Part shown: positions 1-7,268 of the stretch, in pieces
Layout of the letters: every line of letters begins with the position of its first letter
How positions within the stretch are numbered: position 1 is the stretch's first letter
Assembly (NCBI GenBank): GCA_002502245.1
Contig: DAPW01000020.1
Coordinates: 1 to 36,549 of the forward strand
Length of the DNA: 36,549 bases
From: Methanoregula sp. UBA154
GTDB taxonomy: Archaea > Halobacteriota > Methanomicrobia > Methanomicrobiales > Methanospirillaceae
Direction: 5' to 3'
Notes under the pieces: model-generated
What the model saw: the letters and a program-made list of their open reading frames with translations, nothing else
Told to the model about the DNA's origin: nothing
Database searches by the model: none
Position numbers and translations under genes: made by a program

Positions 1-24
1 TTAGCATTTCTACAGAGCAAAAAA

Positions 25-444
25 ATGAAGTTTTCCAGGAATGATGAAGCCGTATCCGAGGTCATCGGGGTCATCCTGACCGTTGCCGTCACCGTGACCC
101 TCGCGGCAATTGTCGCCGCCTTCGTATTCGGCATGCCGGGCCAGGTCAAGGAGTCCAAACATGTTTCGGCATCAGCCCAGAAGATCGATGCAGATGAGGT
201 TATGGTCACCTTCACCGGCGGAGAGGATGCACAGTACGTTGAGACGGTCTCCTGGAAGGTTACTACCGGCGGCGGTGAAGATGCCTCCTATAAAATGGGA
301 ACTGTGGGCAGCATTCTGCCAGTTGGAACCAGTCACCGTTTCACGGCTGCAACCTTGGGAGGTTACCGGGTGCAAACCCATGCGGTGGCGGCTGCCCATT
401 TCTCTGACGGTTCTGATCAGGTTATCCTTGATATCTGGATTTAA
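25..444 (+). CDS. Archaeal type IV pilin / adhesion pilin (Pilin_N family)
   Basis: A 139-residue precursor of a surface filament subunit. The first 12 residues form a short charged leader (MKFSRNDEAVSE), followed by one hydrophobic helix at about residues 13-37 (VIGVILTVAVTV then AAIVAAFVFG). This is the archaeal Pilin_N layout, cut by the EppA-type prepilin peptidase just before the helix. The remainder is a beta-rich exported domain ending in VILDIWI, matching the VILDTYV-type ends of the pilins at 12432 and 26778. The start is the ATG directly before the leader. Its promoter lies mostly outside the window. It is monocistronic and followed by T-rich sequence. Family assignment is strong; whether it forms a pilus, an adhesin or another filament cannot be told. 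Confidence 0.9.
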   Translation: MKFSRNDEAVSEVIGVILTVAVTVTLAAIVAAFVFGMPGQVKESKHVSASAQKIDADEVMVTFTGGEDAQYVETVSWKVTTGGGEDASYKMGTVGSILPVGTSHRFTAATLGGYRVQTHAVAAAHFSDGSDQVILDIWI

Positions 445-520
445 TTTTTTTAGAAATGCTTTGAAACAGACGAACAGAACAAAAAAAGAAGCGCGTTCGC
501 TTTGTCTGTTCTATTGATGA
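445..520 (+). terminator. Possible transcription end of the first pilin gene
   Basis: Directly after the pilin stop lies a run of seven T residues, then a region in which AACAGAC (about 469-475) can pair with GTCTGTT further on, across a purine-rich loop. Archaeal termination mainly needs T-rich tracts, so the T run is the more relevant element. Suggestive only. Confidence 0.35.
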
Positions 521-586
521 CCTCAAAGGACCGGGCTCCATTGACTGGGGAATCAGGTATCAGTCCCTGAAAAAATGGTATCTTCA

Positions 587-895
587 TCAGCCTTTTGCAG
601 CAGCAACGGCTCTTTTGATCGATTCCATGGTTTGTTCAGCAGACAGGACCGGTTTGATACTGAAGATGATAAACGGCTGGTATTTCAGGAGCTGGGACTG
701 CAGTGACATTTCATCCGATTCAGCGATGCAGTACCCTGAACCTGCATCAACGCAGGATCCCCAGTCTTTGAACAGACCGGCTTTTTGTTCCGCTTTGACC
801 CATTCAAGAAGCATCATCCACAGTTTGGCCTGTTCTGCAGGATTCGTGGGGATGGTGTGCTGGTTCTTCCACCAACGGATATAAAATTTCGACAT
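587..895 (-). CDS. Small conserved protein, DUF3303-like
   Basis: A 102-residue soluble protein starting MSKFYIRWWKN; the reading frame opens seven codons earlier, but this ATG begins the recognisable domain. It has the look of a small alpha/beta dimeric barrel of the DUF3303 kind: an FYIRWW first strand, a helix rich in E/A/K (AEQAKLWMMLLEWVKAEQKAG), a central strand with SGYCIAES, and a C-terminal strand and helix. No catalytic motif is visible. It stands alone, convergent with the pilin gene. The biochemical role is unknown; the domain label rests on overall pattern and needs a profile search. Confidence 0.6.
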   Translation of the reverse strand: MSKFYIRWWKNQHTIPTNPAEQAKLWMMLLEWVKAEQKAGLFKDWGSCVDAGSGYCIAESDEMSLQSQLLKYQPFIIFSIKPVLSAEQTMESIKRAVAAAKG

Positions 896-1164
896 TGTTC
901 TTCCCTCCAACTTCATCTGTCATGCTCTGACGAAGGCTGAATACGACTTAAAAAGAACGGTGACGCCGGCACCGGATATCCCTGATGATGCTGCAGAGCA
1001 TGTATCCCTCTTTTTCTGAAGGGATAATGATTTTGATTCATTACAAATTATGCATCGTACGTTATGGCCAGAAATCCGGGGATTTTTGCGCTCCTTTCTG
1101 TTTTTCAGATGAAAATCAAATTCTTTCATACAGAATAATAGGGCTTTGAGACCCCCATACCCAC

Positions 1165-1508
1165 GATTCTGATAGTTGCCGCCGCCCCCGGCGGGACGCC
1201 CCCGCGGCGGATCAATCCGGTTTATGTCTTTTATTTCAGAGCATTTTCCAGCCAGAACGGTGACAGAAAACCTCCCTGCCCCGCCGTGCCCCGCGAGGGG
1301 CCCTGAGGCGGGGAGCCATCATACATCTATCGGGGTGGAGAACAACCTCAAGTCTGGCATCCGTGCCCCGGAAAAATCAGAAAAAACCACCCTGCCCCGC
1401 CGTGCCCCGTGAGGGGCCCTGGGGTGGGGAGCCCTCGTAAAAAATTAAGAGGTCTTTTGTTGATTTTCCTGGTTCCGGAATGAACTCCACCGGTTCATCC
1501 CCGTTTCA
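1165..1508 (+). repeat. GC-rich two-hairpin dispersed repeat, copy A
   Basis: Copy A of a family seen five times in the window. Module 1 (1178-1210) is a self-complementary CCGCCG/CGGCGG hairpin. After a spacer of about 60 bp containing TCCGGTTTAT comes module 2 (1279-1313), in which an outer stem CCCCGCC/GGCGGGG encloses an inner stem GCCCC/GGGGC with loop GCGA. A second, slightly degraded module 2 follows at about 1400-1437, and a tail ending in ACTCCACCGGTTCATCC-like sequence is shared with copy B. Short open frames crossing it (proline/arginine/glycine-rich) recur in every copy and are artefacts of the repeat. The rest of 896-1661 shows no convincing gene. Confidence 0.85.
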
Positions 1509-1609
1509 AGCCCGGAATCTTTGTTGAAAAAATTCCTGCCCGCCGGAAGATTCCCTTGACCGTTTCTCCCGCCAGCAGTACCGCACTCCCGTCATTTTTC
1601 CCCGGCAAC

Positions 1610-1657
1610 AAAAATAAAAGGCTTATCATTTCGCCCGTGCAACAAGAGTTCAGGTGG
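1610..1657 (+). promoter_or_regulatory. TATA box and ribosome binding site for the ACT/hom operon
   Basis: An A/T-only stretch (AAAAATAAAAG, 1610-1620) about 45 bp before the start resembles an archaeal TATA box. AGGTGG at 1652-1657 is a Shine-Dalgarno match placed four bases before the GTG at 1662, which favours that start over the ATG at 1674. Confidence 0.55.
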
Positions 1658-1661
1658 TTTT

Positions 1662-2165
1662 GTGCAGGTCTCCATGAAGCTTGAGATGAAGGATTCACCG
1701 GGCCAGCTGGTCGCGGCTTTAAAACCCATATCCGAGGTCGGCGGAAACATCATCGCGGTCCTCCACCAGCGGGATCCCGACCCGGACAACCATACCCTCA
1801 ATGTGCAGATCGTGCTCGATCTGCCCAAGGGCCGGCTCGACAACCTGGTCGCACTCTTAAAGGATCAGGGTGTCCGTATCCAGCGGATCGGCGAGGAGCG
1901 GCTCCTCTACCAGCGGTCGGTCATCCTGATCGGTCACCTGATGCACACCGGCTTCTCCGATACGTTCGACCAGATCGATTCCACGGGGTTTGCCGAGATG
2001 ACCGAGCTCGTGATGAGCATGCCGGCCGTGAACGAACGCTCCTCGTCCCGGATCACGATCAAGGCGGTGAGCCGGGACGATATGGAGGCCGCGCTCGCGA
2101 TCCTCCGCCGCGTATCGCAGCAGAAGTCCCTCCTCATGATCGAACCGCTGGAGGATGCCGCATGA
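1662..2165 (+). CDS. ACT-domain regulatory protein upstream of homoserine dehydrogenase
   Basis: A 167-residue cytoplasmic protein whose first 80 residues form an ACT domain (MKLEMKDSPGQLVAALKPI, GGNIIAVLHQRD, then a VQIVLDL strand), a fold that binds amino acids and regulates their metabolism. The second half (about 85-165) looks like a second alpha/beta ligand-binding domain. The GTG start is set by the Shine-Dalgarno match at 1652. Its TGA overlaps the ATG of the homoserine dehydrogenase (ATGA), so the two are translationally coupled. In archaea such stand-alone ACT proteins often sit directly before a homoserine dehydrogenase lacking its own ACT domain; a role as its threonine-sensing partner is inferred from position. 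Confidence 0.85.
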   Translation: MQVSMKLEMKDSPGQLVAALKPISEVGGNIIAVLHQRDPDPDNHTLNVQIVLDLPKGRLDNLVALLKDQGVRIQRIGEERLLYQRSVILIGHLMHTGFSDTFDQIDSTGFAEMTELVMSMPAVNERSSSRITIKAVSRDDMEAALAILRRVSQQKSLLMIEPLEDAA

Positions 2166-3151
2166 AGGTCGCCCTGATCGGGCTCGGGTCGGTTGGCCGC
2201 GGCGTTGCGGAGATGCTGGCGAAAAAAGACGATCTCGGGCTTGTCCTGACCGGCATCGCGGACTCGAAGAGCGCCTTCATGGACCCGGACGGGATCGATA
2301 TCACCCGGGTGCTTGCCAAAAAGAAGAAGACGGGCTCCTGCGGCGACCAGCACCTCTCGGCAGCGGACGTGATCAAAAAGGCCGATTACGATGCCCTCGT
2401 GGAGGTGACCCCGACGAACGCGCTCTCCGGAGAACCTGCCATCGGCCATATCAAAGCCGCCCTGAACCGCAAAAAACATGTCGTCACCTCCAACAAGGGG
2501 CCGATCGCGCTGGCCGGCAAGGAACTCCGCGCCATGGCAAAGAAGAAAGGCGTCTCCCTCCGGTACGAGGCAACCGTTGCCGGCGCCATCCCGGTGATGC
2601 ACACGCTCGAGCACGGGCTTGCGGGAAACGAGATCCTTGCGCTCTACGGCGTGCTGAACGGGACCTGCAATTTTATCCTGACCCGGATGGCCGCCGAGGG
2701 GCTCACGTACGAGCAGGCGCTCATGGAGGCCCGGGAGATGGGCTACGCGGAGGCGGACCCGACCTACGATGTCCAGGGCATCGATGCCGCCATCAAGCTC
2801 GTCATCCTCGCGAACACGATCTGGGACAATGGCGTGAAACTGGCGGATGTGGACCGGACGGGGATCGACCTGCTGACGCCCGATGCCCTGCGGCTGGCCG
2901 ATGAAATGGGCTGCACGATCCGGCTGATCGCGGAGGCGAATCCCAAAAAGCGCCTGCTCCGGGTATCGCCGCGGATCCTGGACAAGAACCACCCGCTCGT
3001 CTTTGAAGGGACGCTGAACGCCCTCACGCTCGAGACCGACATGGCAAAGCAGATCACCCTGATCGGCCGGGGTGCGGGATCGGTCGAGACGGCCAGCGCG
3101 ATCATCGGCGACCTCCTCTATATCCGCGACCGCTATGTCCAGCGTGCTTGA
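2162..3151 (+). CDS. hom: Homoserine dehydrogenase
   Basis: A 329-residue NAD(P)-dependent oxidoreductase that reduces aspartate semialdehyde to homoserine, the branch point to threonine and methionine. Residues 1-16 contain the dinucleotide-binding glycine motif GLGSVGRGVA. The middle carries NGTCNFILT (near residue 166) and EADPTYDVQGIDAAIK (near 198), both typical of the catalytic domain. The length fits the short archaeal form without the C-terminal ACT domain, that role probably being filled by the preceding gene. It overlaps that gene by 4 bp and the next by 17 bp, indicating one operon. Long reading frames on the opposite strand here are shadows caused by GC-rich codon use. Confidence 0.95.
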   Translation: MKVALIGLGSVGRGVAEMLAKKDDLGLVLTGIADSKSAFMDPDGIDITRVLAKKKKTGSCGDQHLSAADVIKKADYDALVEVTPTNALSGEPAIGHIKAALNRKKHVVTSNKGPIALAGKELRAMAKKKGVSLRYEATVAGAIPVMHTLEHGLAGNEILALYGVLNGTCNFILTRMAAEGLTYEQALMEAREMGYAEADPTYDVQGIDAAIKLVILANTIWDNGVKLADVDRTGIDLLTPDALRLADEMGCTIRLIAEANPKKRLLRVSPRILDKNHPLVFEGTLNALTLETDMAKQITLIGRGAGSVETASAIIGDLLYIRDRYVQRA

Positions 3152-4241
3152 ACACCGGCGCACCTACCTGCGCATGATGCGCCAGTTCACGCTCGACAAG
3201 GGCTGGTTTACGGTCACGGAGCTCCAGCGCTCCACCGGCATCCCCCGGAGCACGGCGCAGGACTGGGTGAACCGCCTCCTCCAGGAGGGCTGTGTCCTCC
3301 TGCGGGAGGAGAAACGCGGGCGGAGCGCTGCCCGGTACGCGGCGATCAGCGCCATGCCCTCGAGCACCTGCCGGCGGATCTTCACCACCGTTGACGGCAA
3401 CCGCGTCGCGATCTACCATGACTGCATGAGCGGGGCCTGTGCCGCCTTCTGCGGCCACCATCACCGCCTGGCGGGCGGCGTCCTTTCCGGCGTGGAACGC
3501 GACGGGACGCTCCTCCGCGAGGATGCCGTGCTCGGCCGGCAGGAGATCGCCGTGGGGCTTGCACCCCTCCCGGCGGTCGGTGTCTGCGGGGTCGAGCAGG
3601 AAGGCGACGCGATCGTTCAGCACATCCGCTGCATCGGCGGGCCGGCCTACTCCCTCTCGGACATGATGTCGCGGGCCCGGGGCGTGCTCGGGGTCGAGTC
3701 CCGGCACCGCGGGCACCTGGTCGAGGGAAAGGTGCGGACGCGGGCGCTGACGCAGGTGACGATCGGGATCGACGACACGGACTCCCGGGAGGGCGGGGCA
3801 ACCTTTGCGCTCGCGCTCGCCCTCCTCAACCACCTCGGCCGCTCGCCCGGGATCATCCCGATCAGCCACCACGTGGCGATGCTGAACCCGGCGGTCTTTC
3901 AAAAGACGGCCGGCAACTCGGCGAGTTTTATCGAGGTCGCGGTGGAACCGGCCTCCTTTGAGGCCCTCCTGGAGAAGACCACCCGCTTTGTCGCCGACGA
4001 GTCGCTCTCGCACGAGTGGGGGGTTGCGCTCCGGTCCGGGCTCGGTCTCCCGGACGGCCTGCGGGAGTACGGGCGGATGGCCCGCTCCCAGGTCATCTCC
4101 CGGACGGTTGCCGAGGCCACCGCGGAGCGGTTCGGCGTCTCGCTTGCCGGCGGCAACGGCGTTATCGGGGCGCTCGCCGCGGTCGCGCTCGCCGGCCTGC
4201 CGCACGAGGTGCTCCTGGACCCGGCCCGGGAGATCGGGTGA
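3135..4241 (+). CDS. Winged-helix protein with C-terminal IDDTD domain (marker 11/TiaS-related)
   Basis: A 368-residue protein starting MSSVLEHRRTY, inside the last codons of hom. Residues 1-70 form a winged helix-turn-helix (VTELQRSTGIPRSTAQDWVN). Residues about 90-120 carry a Cys/His-rich stretch (HDCMSGACAAFCGHHH) that could bind metal. The C-terminal part begins with TIGIDDTDSREGGATFALA (near residue 215), the nucleotide-binding signature shared by TiaS (tRNA-Ile2 agmatinylcytidine synthetase) and methanogenesis marker protein 11. It lacks the zinc ribbon and OB domains of full TiaS. The DNA-binding domain suggests a regulator or DNA-linked enzyme, but substrate and role are unknown. A broken copy of its 3' end lies at 5933-6057. 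Confidence 0.75.
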   Translation: MSSVLEHRRTYLRMMRQFTLDKGWFTVTELQRSTGIPRSTAQDWVNRLLQEGCVLLREEKRGRSAARYAAISAMPSSTCRRIFTTVDGNRVAIYHDCMSGACAAFCGHHHRLAGGVLSGVERDGTLLREDAVLGRQEIAVGLAPLPAVGVCGVEQEGDAIVQHIRCIGGPAYSLSDMMSRARGVLGVESRHRGHLVEGKVRTRALTQVTIGIDDTDSREGGATFALALALLNHLGRSPGIIPISHHVAMLNPAVFQKTAGNSASFIEVAVEPASFEALLEKTTRFVADESLSHEWGVALRSGLGLPDGLREYGRMARSQVISRTVAEATAERFGVSLAGGNGVIGALAAVALAGLPHEVLLDPAREIG

Positions 4242-4317
4242 GTGATATCCGGGATTGACCGCGTGTCAGCGAGGTCGTATACAGGGAACGGTTCTGCGAA
4301 TTTTTTTGTGGAATTCC

Positions 4318-4413
4318 TGCATTACAGTGCAGGAAAATTGCGAAAACTGTGTATTACAGTGCATGAAAATTGCCAAAATCGTGCATTATGATGTATAGGA
4401 TGCACAATATTCC
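4318..4413 (+). repeat. Three tandem 32-bp repeats with palindromic core
   Basis: Three adjacent units begin at 4318, 4350 and 4382, exactly 32 bp apart. Units 1 and 2 differ at few positions (TGCATTACAGTGCA then GGAAAATTGCGAAAACTG, against TGTATTACAGTGCA then TGAAAATTGCCAAAATCG); unit 3 is diverged. The TGCA..TGCA core is nearly palindromic. They lie about 77 bp after the IDDTD gene and could be iterated protein-binding sites or simple expansion. Too few and too short-spaced for a CRISPR array. Confidence 0.7.
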
Positions 4414-4511
4414 GCCTTTTTGAAACGCGAATGAACCGAACATTCCCGGCCGGATAATCAAAGCAAGAAAATACGGCCACGATACATGGCTGGTGCTCTC
4501 CTTCCCACGGC

Positions 4512-4856
4512 CAAGATGAACGCCGCCGCCCCCGAAGGGACGCCCCCGCGGCGGATAAATCCGGTTTATCTCATTTATTCCAGAGTATCTGCCAGCCGGA
4601 ACTGTTGACAGAAAACCTCCCTGCCCCGCCGTTCCCCCCGAGGGGCCCTGAAGCAGGAGCCATCGTACAGCTGCCCGTGCGGAGAACAACCTCAATGGCA
4701 GGTATCCATGCGCCCTGGAAAAACCGTAGAACCCCACCCGGCCCCGCCATACCCTGACATGGGCCACGATGCAGGGAGCCATCGTGAATATTCTGATGTC
4801 TTTTCCGGTTTTTTTCGTTCCGGTGTGAACTCCTCCGCTTCGTTTCCGTTTCTCCG
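4512..4856 (+). repeat. GC-rich two-hairpin dispersed repeat, copy B
   Basis: Same architecture and orientation as copy A: GATGAACGCCGCCGCC lead-in, module 1 hairpin (about 4521-4553), TCCGGTTTAT spacer, module 2 (from about 4619, with substitutions GTTCCCC that weaken its inner stem), and a tail with GTGAACTCCTCCGC matching the tail of copy A. Between 4242 and 5013 nothing else supports a gene apart from the 32-bp tandem repeats and the vapB promoter. Confidence 0.85.
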
Positions 4857-5013
4857 GAGCAGACCTTTTTTTATCTTCTCACCCATCGCATGGAACAACG
4901 CCCGTGAACTCTTCGGACGTCATGGTGCCAACACAAGTACTGGTAGTTCCATCACGCCAGATACTTTTAATTATTAAATACATTTAAAAGTTTAAAGAGT
5001 CTAAATAAAAACC

Positions 5014-5268
5014 ATGGGAACGATCACCATCTGTATCGATGATGCAACCGAACAGCGGTTCCGCGAGGTTGCGAAGAATATCCTTGGCGGGAAGAAGGGA
5101 TACCTTGGGCGGGCGACAACCGAAGCGATCACGCTCTGGATCCGGGACAAGGAACAGGAGACCCTGGCGCAGCAGGGGCTTTTACTCCTTGAAAAAGAGC
5201 ACCGCCTGGGAAAATACGCGTTCCGATCCCGCGAGGATATCCATGACCGACAGTCCTGCCCTGATTGA
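5014..5268 (+). CDS. Ribbon-helix-helix-like antitoxin (VapB type)
   Basis: An 84-residue protein starting MGTITICIDDATEQRF. The N-terminal beta strand followed by two helices (residues 3-50, with RFREVAKNILGGKKGYLGRATTEAITLWI) fits a ribbon-helix-helix DNA-binding antitoxin; the acidic and basic C-terminus would bind the toxin. It overlaps the PIN toxin start by 26 bp, the usual antitoxin-first arrangement with translational coupling. An AT-rich promoter with TTAAATACATTTAAAAG lies at about 4970-4990 and also reads as a potential operator. Autoregulation is inferred from the family. Confidence 0.75.
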   Translation: MGTITICIDDATEQRFREVAKNILGGKKGYLGRATTEAITLWIRDKEQETLAQQGLLLLEKEHRLGKYAFRSREDIHDRQSCPD

Positions 5269-5674
5269 TACCAATATCCTTGTCTACGCATTCGATGCAG
5301 ACAGCGGCAGGAAGTATTCCATTGCAAAGGAGCTGATCGGCCGGAGCTGGAGAGGGAAAGAACGGTTCGCGGTCTCGACGCAGAATCTTGCCGAGTTCTC
5401 TGTTGTTGTACGGGAGAAGGTTGCCCATCCCGTTCCTTCTGAGGATGTCCGGCAGTTCCTCTCCCTGATCATGCGGTCCCGTGACTGGCAGGTCCTCGGG
5501 TACGGCGCGAAGACCATCATCCGTGCCCATGAGATCCGGGACGGGCACCAGCTCCATTTCTGGGACGCACTGCTCGCGGCTACGATGGAAGAATATTCCG
5601 TACGCACGATTATTACAGAAGATGCGCATTTCCGGAATGTTCCGTGGATCTCCGTGCAGAACCCGTTCGGGTGA
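5243..5674 (+). CDS. vapC: PIN-domain toxin (VapC family)
   Basis: A 143-residue PIN-domain endoribonuclease. The ATG at 5243 gives MTDSPALIDTNILVYAFD, placing the first catalytic aspartate in LIDTN. The other acidic positions are visible as NLAEFSVV, then FWDALLAA (near residue 107) and ITEDAHF near the end, so the active site looks complete. VapC toxins cut tRNA or rRNA and are held inactive by the VapB encoded just upstream. The module looks functional. It sits between the IDDTD gene and a broken duplicate of that gene's 3' end, suggesting insertion. Confidence 0.9.
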   Translation: MTDSPALIDTNILVYAFDADSGRKYSIAKELIGRSWRGKERFAVSTQNLAEFSVVVREKVAHPVPSEDVRQFLSLIMRSRDWQVLGYGAKTIIRAHEIRDGHQLHFWDALLAATMEEYSVRTIITEDAHFRNVPWISVQNPFG

Positions 5675-5711
5675 ATGGCTGATCGGCCGGAAGGCGGGGT
5701 CCGGGTTTCTT

Positions 5712-5858
5712 TCAGGTACCGGTCCGTATACAGTCCTGCATACGGTGCACGAATATCCGGAGAGGGCCGGTATTGTTCACGAGGGCAAACAGTCTCTCAT
5801 CTGTTATCCCGTGATATTCGTGGGAGAGCAGGTTGCGATACGTGGCCATGCGGACCAT
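5712..5858 (-). pseudogene. HEPN-domain (HepT/DUF86-like) C-terminal remnant
   Basis: A 48-codon minus-strand frame starting at 5858 encodes MVRMATYRNLLSHEYHGI then DERLFALVNN, closely matching the C-terminal half of HepT-type HEPN ribonucleases, including the R-N-x3-H catalytic motif (RNLLSH) followed by EY. The N-terminal half is missing: the frame is closed by a TGA ten codons further upstream. HepT toxins normally pair with an MNT nucleotidyltransferase; one is found at 6714-7139 on the same strand, but three other elements lie between. Most likely a truncated toxin gene. Confidence 0.65.
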
Positions 5859-5932
5859 CTCTTTTGAGGGTGAACAGGATCATTGACACGGCATAAAAAT
5901 TCCGTTTGTCATGAAGATCCTCAACCGAACGG

Positions 5933-6057
5933 ATATCCATGGCTTCCAGGTCATCTCCCGGACGGTTGCCGAGCTACCGCGGAACGGTTCGGTGTCTCGA
6001 TTCAAAGGCCTGCCGCATAAAATGCTGCTCACCCCGGCCTGGGAGATCTGGAAATAA
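5933..6057 (+). pseudogene. Broken duplicate of the 3' end of the IDDTD gene
   Basis: The sequence from about 5933 repeats the end of the gene at 3135-4241. Positions 5946-5973 are identical over 28 bp to 4088-4115 (CCAGGTCATCTCCCGG to GTTGCCGAG). Similarity continues through CCGCGGAACGGTTCGGTGTCTCG. About 48 bp of the parent (the CTTGCCGGCGGCAACGG region) is then absent, and similarity resumes at GGCCTGCCGCA and runs to the stop (GGGAGATC then TAA instead of TGA). Small indels break the frame. The two copies bracket the tandem repeats, repeat B, vapBC and the HEPN remnant. Confidence 0.85.
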
Positions 6058-6130
6058 GAGAACTTATGATAACAGAAGTCTCATCATCTCTGCAAACCAA
6101 TACTATGTACACGATAATAAGGTAGGTCCT

Positions 6131-6271
6131 ATGAAACAGGAAAAAAAATCCGGTGCTGAGAAAAAGGTTCCGGCAGGAAGGGGAGAAGGACTCAGCCAGA
6201 CCGAGCGGAGCATCCTGGAAAAATCAATCCAGCGGCACGACAAGGCACTCCGGATACTCAGCAAGCTCTAA
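6131..6271 (+). CDS. Small charged hypothetical protein
   Basis: A 46-residue frame, ATG at 6131, rich in K, E and R (MKQEKKSGAEKKV; then SQTERSILEKSIQRHDKALRILSKL, probably one helix). GGTAGGTCCT just upstream includes a weak Shine-Dalgarno match. Its stop overlaps the stop of the convergent Doc/Fic gene by 4 bp. It could be a small regulatory protein or chance; I recognise no family. Confidence 0.4.
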   Translation: MKQEKKSGAEKKVPAGRGEGLSQTERSILEKSIQRHDKALRILSKL

Positions 6272-6636
6272 TTCTCCATTGTTTTTACGTGCTCCCTCAG
6301 CCAGTGTTCAATCGCTGCAGGTTCGCGGGTGTATGATGCTACCGCCAGCATGAACCCGGCTATTTCGTCTTCATCAGCAGCAATGTAATACCCTTTTTGG
6401 CCCAGTACAATTTCTGTTACAACAAGTGCAGTCCGTTTGTTTCCATCAAAGAACGGATGTTCTGATCCGATTGCATGCAGAATGACTGCTGCTTTTCTGA
6501 AGATATCTTCTATCTTGTTGAAACGAAAGACCATAAAATGGAGTGTTGATTCTGACAGTACACCGTCTGCCCCATCGTACTTTTTGATGATCTCATCGTG
6601 AATCTGGATTATCTTTTCAACGGTGAGATCAGCCAT
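6268..6636 (-). CDS. doc: Death-on-curing (Doc/Fic) family toxin
   Basis: A 122-residue Fic-fold protein starting MADLTVEKIIQIHDEII; the frame opens 11 codons earlier but this ATG fits the family. The catalytic motif HPFFDGNKRT is at residues 60-69: His for catalysis, Asp/Gly/Asn for phosphate and Mg binding, and the downstream Arg. Doc toxins phosphorylate elongation factor Tu, whereas most Fic proteins AMPylate. The usual antitoxin gene (Phd/AbrB type) directly upstream is missing: only 77 bp separate it from the MNT gene. It may be an orphan, or be neutralised by a non-canonical partner such as the convergent small protein. Confidence 0.85.
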   Translation of the reverse strand: MADLTVEKIIQIHDEIIKKYDGADGVLSESTLHFMVFRFNKIEDIFRKAAVILHAIGSEHPFFDGNKRTALVVTEIVLGQKGYYIAADEDEIAGFMLAVASYTREPAAIEHWLREHVKTMEN

Positions 6637-6713
6637 GGTAATCCTGATCTGTGCTCCGGTTCCATGCAAACCTTCCGCTTTTTCCTGTCAATTCATTTGT
6701 TGCACGGGCTGTT

Positions 6714-7139
6714 TTATTGTATCGGGGCCTGCCCGGTATAATCATAGAGTCTGTGTCTGAAGTCCCCGAACTCGCGGAGGGTCCGGGTAGCGGTCTCGTA
6801 TAAAAACCGCTCATCCCGGACAAACACCGGTATCCCCTTCAAGGCCTCTATCTGTACATACAGGGGGAGGAGCCCGAAGATCTGGATATCAGAGCGGAGC
6901 GATGGCAGCCGGAAAAGAACCGTATTTCGGAACTCTGCGGCCTCCTCACGGGACCCGTCGTAGTAACCACAGGGATCGATATCCGATTCTGCGGTTGAGC
7001 GTCCTTCTGCAGTCGAACCGTGCAGGAGGACAAACCGGACGTTCTCAGAACCCGCAAGCTGACGCATCTGCCGGAGTGCGGCATCCACCACTCTCTGGAC
7101 TTCCGGTTCCAGGGTGCGTGTGCGGCTGCGTGCGGGCAT
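6714..7139 (-). CDS. MNT-type nucleotidyltransferase domain protein
   Basis: A 141-residue protein with the polymerase-beta superfamily signature LLHGSTAEGRSTAESDID (near residues 38-55), giving the GS and DxD elements that bind nucleotide and metal, and a C-terminal helix pair (FLYETATRTLREFGDFRHRLYDY). Stand-alone MNT proteins often act as antitoxins that AMPylate HEPN toxins. Here the only HEPN sequence is the truncated remnant about 0.9 kb downstream on the same strand, so the pair may be broken up. The residue after SDID is Pro rather than the usual hydrophobic, so activity is uncertain. Confidence 0.8.
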   Translation of the reverse strand: MPARSRTRTLEPEVQRVVDAALRQMRQLAGSENVRFVLLHGSTAEGRSTAESDIDPCGYYDGSREEAAEFRNTVLFRLPSLRSDIQIFGLLPLYVQIEALKGIPVFVRDERFLYETATRTLREFGDFRHRLYDYTGQAPIQ

Positions 7140-7268
7140 GGTTGTATCCCTGAGGAAAGATACTCATCACATTCCCGTTAACCTTTCCCACTTCCGGTGT
7201 TGACGGGTTTTCCGAAATGGTTCCGGGGGCAGCTTAAAAAAGATCCGCCACTACCGCACCGCGGAGCG

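Noticed and set aside
920..1129. 69-codon minus-strand frame upstream of the DUF3303-like gene
   Set aside because: No domain, no ribosome site; a CIIC motif alone is not enough to call a zinc protein.
1934..3163. 409-codon minus-strand frame opposite hom
   Set aside because: Shadow frame caused by GC-rich codon use; composition is Arg/Gly/His-rich without domains, and the plus strand carries clear hom and ACT motifs.
3102..4205. 367-codon minus-strand frame opposite the IDDTD gene
   Set aside because: Same reason; no protein-like segments, while the plus strand has a winged helix and the IDDTD signature.
4318..4413. CRISPR-like array
   Set aside because: Units are contiguous 32-bp repeats with no unique spacers, and there are no cas genes.
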